64,000 nt of DNA from Tahibacter aquaticus (GCF_004363655.1 NZ_SNZH01000006.1:248001-312000); one strand, 5' to 3'; positions 18,797 through 27,450 are shown, counted from the first letter of the stretch. Notes: a model not told the origin generated them from the letters alone. A program made the numbers and translations.

Positions 18797-19111
18797 ATGG
18801 AACTGAGCAATCTGGACACCCTGCCGAACAAGACCATCGTCAAGCACCTGGGCCTGGTACAGGGGTCGACCGTGCGCGCCAAGCACGCGGGCAAGGATCT
18901 TCTGGCCGGGCTGAAGAACATCGTCGGCGGCGAACTGAAGTCGTATACCGAGCTGCTCAACGAAGCCCGCGACGAGGCGATCAGGCGCATGGTGCAGCAG
19001 GCCCGCGCGACCGGCGCCAACGCTGTACTCAATGTTCGATTTTCCACTTCTAACATCGCCGCAGGCGCGGCCGAGGTGATGGCCTACGGCACCGCCGTCG
19101 TGGTGGAGTAA
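18797..19111 (+). CDS. YbjQ/UPF0145 family protein
   Basis: 104 residues. The family fold is recognisable from VKHLGLVQGSTVRAKHAGKD, LKNIVGGELKSYTELL and ARATGANAVLNVRFSTS. These cytoplasmic proteins, often called heavy-metal-binding domain proteins, form pentamers; their role is unsettled. The ATG at 18797 (MELSNLDTL) is used because upstream in-frame starts fall in the AT-rich leader. It begins a three-gene operon, with the second gene 2 bp downstream. Confidence 0.85.
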   Translation: MELSNLDTLPNKTIVKHLGLVQGSTVRAKHAGKDLLAGLKNIVGGELKSYTELLNEARDEAIRRMVQQARATGANAVLNVRFSTSNIAAGAAEVMAYGTAVVVE

Positions 19112-19113
19112 GC

Positions 19114-19617
19114 ATGGAACTGATCATCAACCTCAGCATTTTCCTGGTGCTGCTGGGCGTGGGCCTGTTCGCCGGGCGCGCCGCAGAGCAGCGTCATTTC
19201 CGTGAACTGAAGCAGCGCGAGCTGCTGCTGCGCGGCATCCTTGTATTCAGCGAGAAACGTCCGCCGCAGGACCGGCCGTTCGAGCGCTCGGCCCTGGTCA
19301 TGGGCTCGGTCGTCATCGCCGAGGACTATTTCAAAGGCACCGTGGCCGGACTGAAAAGCCTGTTCGGCGGCAACCTCACCACGTACGAATCGCTGCTCGA
19401 CCGCGGTCGGCGCGAGGCTATCGTGCGCATGAAGCAACAGGCGCGGCAGCTCGGTGCGAGCATGGTGTTCAACGTCAAGCTGGAGACTGCCAGTCTGGGC
19501 AGCGACGGCAGTGGCAAGAGCGGAATCTTTTCGGCGGAATTCATCGCCTACGGCACGGCGCTGATTCCGCCGCGCGCTGCGGTAAAGCTGCCGGATGCAT
19601 TGACTGTAGCGGCATGA
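19114..19617 (+). CDS. Membrane-anchored YbjQ/UPF0145 family protein
   Basis: 167 residues with an N-terminal membrane anchor (LIINLSIFLVLLGVGLFAG, residues 3-21), a charged linker and a C-terminal YbjQ domain (SALVMGSVVIAEDYFKG, LKSLFGGNLTTYESLLDRG, ARQLGASMVFNVKLET). It is paralogous to the preceding gene, with about 60 extra N-terminal residues. It overlaps the next gene's start by 4 nt. A decayed copy of its 5' part lies at 21471, so this locus has duplicated at least once. Confidence 0.85.
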   Translation: MELIINLSIFLVLLGVGLFAGRAAEQRHFRELKQRELLLRGILVFSEKRPPQDRPFERSALVMGSVVIAEDYFKGTVAGLKSLFGGNLTTYESLLDRGRREAIVRMKQQARQLGASMVFNVKLETASLGSDGSGKSGIFSAEFIAYGTALIPPRAAVKLPDALTVAA

Positions 19618-20441
19618 GCTACGAAAACCCCGAGGTTCCGCACGAGGTCAACGTAGCGCGCGATCACCCGGTCGGCGAGTTCCTGCGCCTGCTCGCCGGG
19701 CTCGGTGTGTGTGTGCTGGCGTTGAGCGTGCTGCTGTATCTGTGCGGCGGCTGGCTGGCGCGGCAGCTGCCGTTTTCGCTGGAACAGCGCTGGGTCGGCG
19801 AGCGCATTGTCGGCCTCGGCGCGCTGGTCGAACGCGACGACGATGCGCAGCTGGCGGCCTATCTGGATCGCCTGGTCCAGTCCTTGGCGGCAACCATGCA
19901 ATTGCCGGCGGACATGACGCTGCGGGTGCATCTGTCCGCCAGCGATGTGCCGAATGCGTTTGCGACGCTCGGCGGGCATATCGTGGTGACACGCGGCCTG
20001 TACCGGCGCATGCCCAGCGAGAATGCACTGGCGCTGGTGCTGGCGCACGAGATCGCGCATCTGCGCGAACGCGACCCCATCGCGGCGGCCGGCAGCAGCG
20101 CCGGACTGAGCCTGGGCCTGCTGTTGCTCGGCGCCGATGCGGAGAAGATTGCGCCGGCCATGGCCGGCCTGGTGCAGATGGGCTATTCACGCCGCGCTGA
20201 AAGCCTGGCCGACACGGCGGCAGTGCAGGCCGTGCGCGCGGTCTACGGCCATGCCGGCGGTACGGCTGCGGTGTTCGAAGTACTGGCCGACTACCAGGCG
20301 CAATTCGGCATCGCGGTGCCGACGCTGCTGTCGACGCATCCCGCCGACGCAGCGCGCATCGCTGCACTGCGCGAGGCGTCGGCGAGCTGGGATGCAACGC
20401 GGCAGCCGCTTCTGCCGCTGGCGGTGGCCGACAAGAAATAG
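19614..20441 (+). CDS. Membrane-anchored M48 family metalloprotease
   Basis: 275 residues. One N-terminal membrane span (residues 26-46) precedes a gluzincin domain with the zinc motif H145-E-I-A-H149 and the third ligand E196 in AESLAD. DVPNAFATLGGHIVVTRGL is the usual M48 segment before the active site. The catalytic domain probably faces the periplasm, as in BepA/LoiP-type proteases, but orientation is inferred. Coupling to two YbjQ proteins suggests that all three act together, possibly in envelope quality control. Confidence 0.88.
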   Translation: MSYENPEVPHEVNVARDHPVGEFLRLLAGLGVCVLALSVLLYLCGGWLARQLPFSLEQRWVGERIVGLGALVERDDDAQLAAYLDRLVQSLAATMQLPADMTLRVHLSASDVPNAFATLGGHIVVTRGLYRRMPSENALALVLAHEIAHLRERDPIAAAGSSAGLSLGLLLLGADAEKIAPAMAGLVQMGYSRRAESLADTAAVQAVRAVYGHAGGTAAVFEVLADYQAQFGIAVPTLLSTHPADAARIAALREASASWDATRQPLLPLAVADKK

Positions 20442-20518
20442 CAGCGTCCTGGATGCGTCGGACATTCGGCAAAACACCGAGTCTGTCGCATGCGCCCGAC
20501 ACGGCGCCGGCAGAGGCT

Positions 20519-21322
20519 CTAGGCAGCGTTGGGCTTCGTGGGCGTAGCGATGCTGCGTGCGATGATCGGTGCCCAGAAGCGCCTTGTCCCGCGGTCGAAG
20601 AAGCGGTGGCAGGCGATCGGCAGCTTGCCGCCGTTCAGGCGTAGCGCGACGTCGGGTTTGCGATCAATGCAGAAGTCGACCGCTTCGCGATAGTCGGGAA
20701 TGCGCATGCGCGTCAGCTTCGGCGCGACGATAGAAAAGTAGAGGTCTTCGATGTGATGGCCGCTGTGGTCTGCCACGTCCTGCAGGCGAACGATATTCTC
20801 GCGCTGTGTCGTGACGATCCGGCGCATTGTCGATACGTTGCGTAGCGAGAAGCCGCCGTTGCCGACCTTGAACCAGTGAGCGGTGTTCTTGCGGCGTTTG
20901 CGGAACGCGTCGTTGATGCGCCGCAGGAAGCGCGTCGCTGCGGTTTGCGGCGAGGCGATCCACGGCGCCCCGACGTAGTCGTAGCCCTTGTCGAGCCACG
21001 CGTCGAGCCGGTCTTCGAATACGAACGCGTCGGTCTGGCAGATGAGCAGGTACTCGGCGTCGGCGAAGGTGTCGTAGAACGTCGGCGACAACATCAGGCG
21101 GTTGTAGCCTTCGATGCCGTCGAACCAGTGTGTGTCGAAGCGGCGCACGTCGTGGTCGACACGCGCGAGCGACTCGGCGAGCGGCGCCAGATCGAGGCCG
21201 GTCGGGCAGGCGATCGAGAACCGTCGGTGTGACAGCGTGTGAAGCGCGCGTTCGAAGGCCAGGCGTTCATTGTGGCAAAGTAAAGTTTTGTACAGAGGTA
21301 TGACGACGATGGCGGATTTCAT
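20519..21322 (-). CDS. DUF5672 family protein, putative glycosyltransferase
   Basis: 267 residues starting MKSAIVVIPLYK. DUF5672 features are visible: FDTHWFDGIEGYNRLMLSPTFYD, YLLICQTDAFVFEDRLD, YDYVGAPWI and VGNGGFSLRNV. The DAF and VGNGG motifs resemble GT-A fold glycosyltransferases, so transfer of a sugar to a surface glycan is plausible but unproven. There is no clear Shine-Dalgarno before this ATG; longer in-frame starts would run into the decayed YbjQ fragment and are rejected. It is convergent with the M48 gene (77-bp gap). Confidence 0.78.
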   Translation of the reverse strand: MKSAIVVIPLYKTLLCHNERLAFERALHTLSHRRFSIACPTGLDLAPLAESLARVDHDVRRFDTHWFDGIEGYNRLMLSPTFYDTFADAEYLLICQTDAFVFEDRLDAWLDKGYDYVGAPWIASPQTAATRFLRRINDAFRKRRKNTAHWFKVGNGGFSLRNVSTMRRIVTTQRENIVRLQDVADHSGHHIEDLYFSIVAPKLTRMRIPDYREAVDFCIDRKPDVALRLNGGKLPIACHRFFDRGTRRFWAPIIARSIATPTKPNAA

Positions 21323-21470
21323 CAATGCGTACGCGAGGACAAGGAATGCCGGCGCCCAGGCGCCCGCCGGTCTAGTCTTGCGAATGCGGCGACACGTCGA
21401 TTGATACGTTTTTTTGTGCGCGTACAGCGCGATGCACAGGCTGTCTCGATTGCGTAGCGACGGTACCGTC

Positions 21471-21583
21471 TGGTACTGCCGGGCCTGCGCCTGTTCGCCG
21501 AGCGCGCCGCAGAGCAGCATCATTGGCGTGAACTGAGTCAGCGGGAGCTTGCGCTTCGCCGCTGGTTACTGTTGCCGTGCTGA
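21471..21583 (+). pseudogene. Decayed 5' fragment of a YbjQ (UPF0145) gene
   Basis: The plus strand from 21471 to about 21546 closely matches 19145..19220 inside the membrane-anchored YbjQ gene: in the last 56 aligned bases I count 7 mismatches. The matching frame reads LFAERAAEQHHWRELSQREL, against LFAGRAAEQRHFRELKQREL in the intact gene. It has no start codon (TAG five codons upstream) and ends at TGA 21581..21583 after similarity is lost. It is a truncated duplicate rather than a gene. Confidence 0.8.
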
Positions 21584-21617
21584 AGGGGTGCTGGTCGCGC
21601 AGTACGGTGCGGTCGTG

Positions 21618-22454
21618 CTAGCCCAGCTCGATTTCCTCGATGCCGAGATAACGGTTGATGGCCTGTACCGCGCTTTCCAGTGGTTGCTGCAGCGCACTGC
21701 TCTGCAACAGTGCCCGGTCCAGCCCTTCCATCCAGCCGAACAGGCTCTGGCGCAGATGCTCGGCCGTGCGTATGCGCTGATGCACGTCGGCGAGAATATG
21801 CGCATATTCGCGCGGTGTCGGACTTTGCCCCATCGTGCCGAACAGGCGGCCCAGCGCTGCCATGAATTCGCCGGCGCTGGCGTCGAGACCGAAGTCTTCC
21901 GGGCGATAGTCGAGATGGCCGTGGCTGTCGTCGGCGTGGATGCGGAAGCTCACCTTGGCCAGCGAATGGTAGAGCGGCTCTTCCGCAATCAGCACCAGCA
22001 GCAGGTTGTTCGGATTGGCTACGGCCGTGCCCTGGGGCGAAACCCATTCGCGCGACTGCACGAAATGGTAGAGGCGGATATGGTCGTGGAAGTCGGCGGC
22101 CTGCAGCTGGTCCAGGATCAGCAGCGTGCGCGCGCCTTCGGAATAGGCACAGGCCTCGCTCATGCTGCGCTCGAACGCCCGCAGCGGTGCCTCCAGCGCG
22201 CCGTCGCCGTCTTCGCTCAGCACGATGGTCGGCGGCGGTGCTTCGCTGCTGCTGAAGTCGTGATAGAGCAGGTGCGGATAGTCCAGCGCATGGCCCAGGG
22301 CATTGGCCAGCGCCGTCTTGCGCCGGCCGGAATTGCCACTGATGTTGAGGCAGCGCAGGTGGGCGATCTCGGCTTCGAACAGGCAGCGCAGCGGGTAGTC
22401 GTAGTCGTCGTTCGACTCGAAACCGAAATCGGCGAGTTTCTTGCGCAGGCTCAT
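21618..22454 (-). CDS. P-loop ATPase-like protein with a degenerate Walker A
   Basis: 278 residues starting MSLRKKLADFGFESNDDYD. LNISGNSGRRKTALANALG has the position and spacing of a Walker A loop, but the usual Gly before Lys is Arg (G-N-S-G-R-R-K-T). RTLLILDQLQAADFHDH is Walker B-like. Later segments (LLLVLIAEEPLYHSLAKVSFRIHADD and a helical C-terminus) are consistent with an AAA-type ATPase, but I cannot name the family. It may bind ATP poorly. It is monocistronic, with hairpins on the upstream side. Confidence 0.7.
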   Translation of the reverse strand: MSLRKKLADFGFESNDDYDYPLRCLFEAEIAHLRCLNISGNSGRRKTALANALGHALDYPHLLYHDFSSSEAPPPTIVLSEDGDGALEAPLRAFERSMSEACAYSEGARTLLILDQLQAADFHDHIRLYHFVQSREWVSPQGTAVANPNNLLLVLIAEEPLYHSLAKVSFRIHADDSHGHLDYRPEDFGLDASAGEFMAALGRLFGTMGQSPTPREYAHILADVHQRIRTAEHLRQSLFGWMEGLDRALLQSSALQQPLESAVQAINRYLGIEEIELG

Positions 22455-22519
22455 GGTCAGGGCTGGGCAGCGGCGGAGTGCCGAGGTTAACCGAGTCGCG
22501 GTGCGGCGGCGTGGCGAAA

Positions 22520-22551
22520 AGCAAAAAGCCGCGCAAGCGCGGCTTTTTGCT
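22520..22551. terminator. Perfect bidirectional hairpin
   Basis: A 15-bp inverted repeat, AGCAAAAAGCCGCGC at 22520..22534 and its complement at 22537..22551, with T runs on both strands. It is a second, bidirectional stop behind the aminotransferase terminator and directly upstream of the 22454 gene. Confidence 0.75.
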
Positions 22552-22700
22552 CGAATCGAAGAAACTTCCCGTGTTCGGATTTTGCTTTTGGTCGACGAGC
22601 CACCTTGCATCGAGCGGCGGCCCGGGTTTCGCCTGGCGAGGCTTGGGACGGCAAGCTGATGGCCACGAAAGCCGCGCGCTGCACGCTTGCCCAAGTCGTC

Positions 22701-22771
22701 AAAAAAGACGCTCCGCCGCCGCGGTGGCCACTTCCTGTGGCCGTGCGGCGAGCAGCCGCGGCGGCGGAGCG
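22701..22771 (-). terminator. Large nested terminator of the aminotransferase gene
   Basis: A perfect 16-bp stem, CGCTCCGCCGCCGCGG (22709..22724) with its complement at 22756..22771. The loop itself contains a smaller hairpin (GGCCAC/GTGGCC). On the minus strand it is followed by a six-base T run (22706..22701). It lies 11 bp after the gene's stop. Confidence 0.85.
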
Positions 22772-22781
22772 TTGTGCGGTA

Positions 22782-24281
22782 TCAGGCTGCCTTGGCGTCG
22801 GCGCTCTTGCGCGGACCGTTCAGCAGAGCCTGGCGTACGCCGTCGACGACCAGGTCGACCTCGGCGTCGGTAATCGTGAAATGCGGAGTGAAGCGCAGCG
22901 AGTTGGTGCCGCCGTGGATCACGCCGAAACCCTGTTCGCGCATGTATTCCTCGGTGCTGTTGCTGCCGTAGCACTTGAACTCGGCGCTGAGCTCGCAGGA
23001 GAACAGCAGGCCGGTGCCCTGTACCTTGGTGATGAAGCCCGGCAGCTCGGCCTTGAGTGCTTCCAGCTTGCGCAGGAATTGCTGGCCGCGGTCGCGAATA
23101 TTCGCCTGCACTGCCGGCGTGAGCAGGCCGAGTACCGCGATGGCCACGTCCATGGCGCGCGGATTGGTCGTCATGGTGTTGCCGTAGATGCCTTTCTTGT
23201 ACAGGCCGGCGGCGCGTTCGTTCACGCCCAGCACCGACAGCGGGTACTGGCCGGCGTTGAGCGCCTTGGAGAAGGTTTCCATGTCCGGCGGCGCCAGCTT
23301 TTCGAAGCCGGGGTAGTCGACGATCGACAGCACGCCGTGGGCGCGCAGGCCGGCCTGGATCGAATCGACCAGGAACAGCGAACCGTGCTTTTCCGTCAGC
23401 TCGCGCGCGGCGGCGTAGAACTCCGGCGTGACCGAACGGCCCGGATCGCCTTCGCCCATGACCGGTTCCAGGAACATCGCCTCGATGAACCAGCCGTTCT
23501 TGTCGGCGTCGGCAAAGACCTGGCGCAACTGGTCCACATTGTACGGTTCTACCGTGAGCAGGCTGGATTCGTCGCGGAAGCTTGCCAGGTGCTGGGCATA
23601 GGTCTTGCGGCTGGAATCGGAGTACACCGCCGGACGTTCGGTACGGCCGTGGAACGCGCCCTTGACGGCCAGACGCTTGATGGCGCGGCCGGCGTAGCGG
23701 CCGCCGGCATCGGTCATCAGCTTGGCGTTGACGTCGGCGATGCGGCAGGCCAGCGAGACCGACTCGGAGCCGGAGTTGAGGCACAGGAAACGCGTATACG
23801 GACAGGTGGCGCGATCGCGGCCGATAACCGCCTTGAGCGCGCTGGACAGCTTGAGCTGTGCCACGCTCGGCGTCATCACGTTGGCCATCACCTGCGGCTG
23901 GCTCATGGCGTCGAGCACGGCCTTGGGCGCGTGGCCGAAGCCGAGCATGCCGTAGCCGCCGGAGTCGTGCAGTACGGCGCCTTTCAGGGTGACTACCCAG
24001 GGGCCGTCGGCGGCCAGCGCGACATACGGGTTGACCGCGTCTTCGGCGTAGAAATTGATGAAGTCGGCCTGCACGCGGCGCATCTGCTCGGCTTCGTCCA
24101 GGTCGATCAGCTCGGGCAGCGCGGTCTTCAGTTCGAGGAAACGCGCATGCGCCTGGGCCACGGCATTGACCAGCTCGGGCGAGGTCGCGGCGAAACGCTG
24201 CAGGGTTGCATCGTCCAGGCCACGCGTACGCACGGCGCCGGCGGCGCTGCGCAGATCATTGAGTTGGGTCATCAGCTGCAT
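22782..24281 (-). CDS. Class III pyridoxal-phosphate aminotransferase
   Basis: 499 residues. Class III motifs are present: LNSGSESVSLACRIA, GAFHGRTERPAVYS, LEPVMGEGD, LVDSIQAGLR with cofactor Asp306, and ETFSKALNAGQYP with the Schiff-base Lys339. It transfers an amino group, probably from the omega position of a diamine or basic amino acid, to a keto acid. Ornithine, lysine or GABA-type substrates cannot be separated by eye. The start at 24281 has GGAG eight bases upstream; ATG 24272 is an alternative. It stands alone with its own terminator. Confidence 0.85.
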   Translation of the reverse strand: MQLMTQLNDLRSAAGAVRTRGLDDATLQRFAATSPELVNAVAQAHARFLELKTALPELIDLDEAEQMRRVQADFINFYAEDAVNPYVALAADGPWVVTLKGAVLHDSGGYGMLGFGHAPKAVLDAMSQPQVMANVMTPSVAQLKLSSALKAVIGRDRATCPYTRFLCLNSGSESVSLACRIADVNAKLMTDAGGRYAGRAIKRLAVKGAFHGRTERPAVYSDSSRKTYAQHLASFRDESSLLTVEPYNVDQLRQVFADADKNGWFIEAMFLEPVMGEGDPGRSVTPEFYAAARELTEKHGSLFLVDSIQAGLRAHGVLSIVDYPGFEKLAPPDMETFSKALNAGQYPLSVLGVNERAAGLYKKGIYGNTMTTNPRAMDVAIAVLGLLTPAVQANIRDRGQQFLRKLEALKAELPGFITKVQGTGLLFSCELSAEFKCYGSNSTEEYMREQGFGVIHGGTNSLRFTPHFTITDAEVDLVVDGVRQALLNGPRKSADAKAA

Positions 24282-24511
24282 TGGCTTTCTCCACGAAACA
24301 GGTCGGCACACGCCGCAGGGGCATGTGCCGGCAAGATGGGGGGCACACAGTGCCGAAAGTGGGCGCAGTCTAGCAGAGCATATTGGTTGGCCCTCGGGGC
24401 CGATTCCTGGGCACCTGGGGGGGCCAATTCCGGCGCCGCTGCCCAGCGCTGTGCGCGTGACGATTGTCAACCCGAATTGCTGATGCTGCCAACTGTGGCG
24501 GCGATCCGTGC

Positions 24512-24534
24512 CTGCGTAGTCTGTGTTTACGCAG
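24512..24534 (+). promoter_or_regulatory. Inverted repeat upstream of the ABC/two-component operon
   Basis: CTGCGTA (24512..24518) and TACGCAG (24528..24534) form a 7-bp inverted repeat with 9-bp spacing, 13 bp before the first ATG and just ahead of the GGAG ribosome site. It could be an operator for the operon's own response regulator, or a weak leader hairpin. Confidence 0.3.
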
Positions 24535-24547
24535 ACGGAGAACGGGC

Positions 24548-25438
24548 ATGAATGCGGCAAGCGTGGCGCAACTGGTGGCAGTGAGCAAGCGGCGCGGCAA
24601 GGTGCAGGCACTGGACGGCGTCGACATGGCGCTGCAGCGCGGTGAGGTGTATGCGCTGCTAGGGCCCAACGGCGCCGGCAAGACTACGGCGATTTCGCTG
24701 CTGCTGGGTTTGCTGCAGCCCGACGCGGGCGAGGCGTTCCTGTTCGGCCAGCCGCCGCAGAGCCTGGCGGCGCGCCGCCGCATCGGCGTGATGCTGCAGA
24801 GCGCCGGCCTGCCCGATGCGCTCAGCGTGGCCGAGCTGATTGCCCAGGTGCGCAGCTATTATCCGCAGCCGCGCAGCCTGGCCGATGTGTCCATGCTGGC
24901 GGGCATCGAATCGCTGCTGCCGTCGCGCTATGCACGGCTCTCCGGCGGGCAGCAGCGCCGCGTGCAATTCGCCCTGGCCCTGTGCGGCCGGCCGGAGTTG
25001 CTGTTCCTGGACGAGCCTACCGTCGGCATGGATACGGCCTCGCGCGAGCAATTCTGGAAAACCATCCGCGAACTGGTCGGCGAAGGCTGCGCCGTGGTGC
25101 TGACCACGCACTACCTGGAAGAGGCCGAGGCACTGGCCGACCGCGTCGGGGTGCTGGCGAACGGCCGGCTCGCTTTCGAAGGCAGTATCGAGGCGATCCG
25201 CGCCCGCGTCAGCCAGCGCCAGATCCGCTGCATCAGCAGTCTTACCGCGCAGCAGGTACAGAATTTTCCACAGGTGAACAGTGTCAGCCGCGACGGCGAA
25301 TGGCTCAGCGTGCTCACGCCGCAGCCCGAGCCGGTGCTGCGCCAGCTGCTGGCCGCCGATAGCGGCCTGCGCGAACTGGAAGTGCGCCGCGCCGGCCTGG
25401 CCGAAGCCCTCAACAGCATCACCGGAGTTGCCGCCTGA
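24548..25438 (+). CDS. ABC transporter ATP-binding protein
   Basis: 296 residues. Walker A is GPNGAGKTT, the signature is RLSGGQQRRVQFALAL, Walker B is LLFLDEPTVGMD, and the H-loop is LTTHYLEE. A C-terminal extension of about 80 residues follows the ATPase core, as in drug- or lipid-exporting ABC-2 systems. The ATG at 24548 has GGAG at the right spacing. The stop overlaps the permease start (TGATG). It is the first gene of an ABC-permease-kinase-regulator operon resembling the Bacillus DesKR-linked YvfR/YvfS arrangement. Confidence 0.9.
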   Translation: MNAASVAQLVAVSKRRGKVQALDGVDMALQRGEVYALLGPNGAGKTTAISLLLGLLQPDAGEAFLFGQPPQSLAARRRIGVMLQSAGLPDALSVAELIAQVRSYYPQPRSLADVSMLAGIESLLPSRYARLSGGQQRRVQFALALCGRPELLFLDEPTVGMDTASREQFWKTIRELVGEGCAVVLTTHYLEEAEALADRVGVLANGRLAFEGSIEAIRARVSQRQIRCISSLTAQQVQNFPQVNSVSRDGEWLSVLTPQPEPVLRQLLAADSGLRELEVRRAGLAEALNSITGVAA

Positions 25439-26205
25439 TGAACGCCATCGCCTTCGACTCGATTGCCCGCCGCAGCCTGTTGCTGGATGCGCGCCTGGAA
25501 TTCCTGCGCCTGCTGCGCACGCCGAGCTTCGCTTTGCCGGCGCTGATCTTCCCGGTCATGTTCTACCTGCTGTTCGGCGTGCTGATGCCCAGCGGCAAGG
25601 CCTCGGCCGGGCAGTATGCGCAGTACATGCTGGCGACGTATTGCGTGTTCGGCGTGATAGCGCCGGGGCTGTTCGGTTTCGGCGTCGGCGTGGCCAGCGA
25701 CCGCGAACGCGGCCTGCTGCAGCTCAAGCGCGCGCTGCCGGCGCCGCCCCAGAACTACGTGCTGGCCAAGCTGGCCATGGCCTTGCTGTTCGCGGCGATC
25801 ATTTTCGCGCTGATGCTGTCGACGGCGACCCTGGCCGGCGGTGTGCGCCTGGGCCTGGGGCAGGCCGTGTTGCTCGGCCTGGTCGCGCTGCTCGGCGCGC
25901 TGCCGTTCTGTGCGCTGGGCCTGCTGATCGGCAGCAGCGTGGGCGCGCAGGCGGCGCCGGCCATCGCCAATCTGATCTATCTGCCGATGGCCTTCCTGTC
26001 CGGCCTGTGGATGCCGCTGTCGGTACTGCCGGGTTTTGTGCAGTCGATGGCGCCGCTGTGGCCGGCCTGGCACCTGGGCCAGCTCGCGCTGGCTGCCGTC
26101 GACCAGCCCAGCCGCGGCGGCGCGCTCGGCCATGTGCTGTACCTGCTGCTGTTTTCCCTGCTTGCAGCGGGCCTTGCTACGCGGCGTCTGCAGCGCACGC
26201 CCTGA
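25438..26205 (+). CDS. ABC-2 type transporter permease
   Basis: 255 residues with six membrane spans, beginning near residues 35-55 (FALPALIFPVMFYLLFGVLM) and ending with LGHVLYLLLFSLLAAGLATRRL. SDRERGLLQLKRALPAPPQ and LSGLWMPLSVLPGFVQSMAPLWP mark the ABC2 membrane family of drug or sodium exporters. It is translationally coupled to the ATPase gene by a 1-nt overlap. The substrate is unknown; control by the adjacent DesK/DesR pair suggests a membrane-state or toxic-compound signal. Confidence 0.88.
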   Translation: MNAIAFDSIARRSLLLDARLEFLRLLRTPSFALPALIFPVMFYLLFGVLMPSGKASAGQYAQYMLATYCVFGVIAPGLFGFGVGVASDRERGLLQLKRALPAPPQNYVLAKLAMALLFAAIIFALMLSTATLAGGVRLGLGQAVLLGLVALLGALPFCALGLLIGSSVGAQAAPAIANLIYLPMAFLSGLWMPLSVLPGFVQSMAPLWPAWHLGQLALAAVDQPSRGGALGHVLYLLLFSLLAAGLATRRLQRTP

Positions 26206-26231
26206 GCCAGCGAAACTGGCAGGATGCACCC

Positions 26232-27386
26232 ATGATTTCCCTCAATCACCCGCGATTGCTGGCCTGGCGCGACCGCCTGGTGCCGGCCGAACTGGACATG
26301 GGCTGGGGTTCGTTCATTTCCCTGGGCTACATGGCTTTTCTGTTCCTGCCCCTGTTGATGCCACGCATTGCCTCGGCGCAATGGCTGATGCCGACGCTGG
26401 CGGCGGCGGCGCTGTTCCTGCCGCTGTATTTCCGCGCCTACTGGGCAAAGGGACGCGAACTGGTATTGCTGCTGCTGGCGATGTGGGCGCTGGGCTGCGC
26501 CCTGGTACAGGTCAATCCGTTTGCCAACACCCTGGTCATCTACGCCTGTGCGTTTGCGCCGCACCTGGGTTCGCTGCGTACCTCGCTGCTGTTCGCACTG
26601 GCGATGACGGCGAGCTTTTCCTTCTACCTCATCGGCTTCGACCGCGGCGCACCGCTGACCATAGGCATCACCTACCTGGTTGGCGCGGCCTGTTTCGTCG
26701 GCTCGTATTTCATGCGCGAGAACCAGCGCAAGCAGGTGGCGCTGCGCCTGTCGCACGAAGAGGTGCGCCGTCTCGCCGCGCTGGCCGAGCGCGAGCGCAT
26801 CGGCCGCGACTTGCACGACCTGCTGGGGCATACCTTGTCGCTGATCGCACTCAAATCCGAACTGGCCAACCGGCTGTGGGAACGCGACCCACTGGCGGCC
26901 AGGCAAGAAGTGCGCGAAGTGGAAAGAGTCGCGCGCGACGCGCTGGCGCAGGTGCGCCGCGCCGTCACCGGCATCCGCTCGGCCGGGCTGGCGGCGGAAA
27001 TGGCCTCGGCCAGGCTGATGCTGGAAACCGACGGCACCGCCTTCCACTACGAGCTGGAGCGCGTTGCGCTGCCGCCCGAACTGGAAACCTGCCTGGCCCT
27101 GGTGGTGCGCGAAGCCGTCACCAACATCCAGCGCCATGCCCGCGCCACGCGCGCCTCGGTGCGCCTGCAGCAGGACGGCGACCAGGTGCTGGTCGAAGTA
27201 CAGGACAACGGCCGCGGCGGCGACATCGTGCCCGGCAACGGCCTGACCGGCATGCGCGAACGCGTGCGTGCCTGTGGCGCCGAGTTGCGCGTCGACGCGG
27301 TGCGCGGCGAGGGCACGCGGCTGACCGTGCGCGTACCGTTGCCGCGGAGCGGCGGCCTGGCTGCCGACGCGCTGCGCACGCATTGA
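26232..27386 (+). CDS. Sensor histidine kinase (DesK/NarX type)
   Basis: 384 residues. Five or six N-terminal membrane spans (residues 28-160) are followed by a HisKA_3 dimerisation domain with H195 in ERERIGRDLHDLLGHTLS and an HATPase domain (VVREAVTNIQRHARA, VQDNGRGGD, GLTGMRERV). The lack of a large periplasmic loop suggests that it senses the membrane itself, as DesK senses lipid thickness. ATG 26232 lies 26 bp after the permease stop. It should phosphorylate the response regulator encoded next. Confidence 0.9.
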   Translation: MISLNHPRLLAWRDRLVPAELDMGWGSFISLGYMAFLFLPLLMPRIASAQWLMPTLAAAALFLPLYFRAYWAKGRELVLLLLAMWALGCALVQVNPFANTLVIYACAFAPHLGSLRTSLLFALAMTASFSFYLIGFDRGAPLTIGITYLVGAACFVGSYFMRENQRKQVALRLSHEEVRRLAALAERERIGRDLHDLLGHTLSLIALKSELANRLWERDPLAARQEVREVERVARDALAQVRRAVTGIRSAGLAAEMASARLMLETDGTAFHYELERVALPPELETCLALVVREAVTNIQRHARATRASVRLQQDGDQVLVEVQDNGRGGDIVPGNGLTGMRERVRACGAELRVDAVRGEGTRLTVRVPLPRSGGLAADALRTH

Positions 27387-27450
27387 GTAGCGCCGCCGGC
27401 CTGGGTAACCTCGGGCGCGAACCGTCGCCACTTCAGGGAAAGCCGTTGCC

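Noticed and set aside
25281-27386. Single 701-codon frame spanning permease and sensor kinase
   Set aside because: Only its last 384 codons from ATG 26232 make a recognisable kinase; the front part is out of frame with the intact permease gene.
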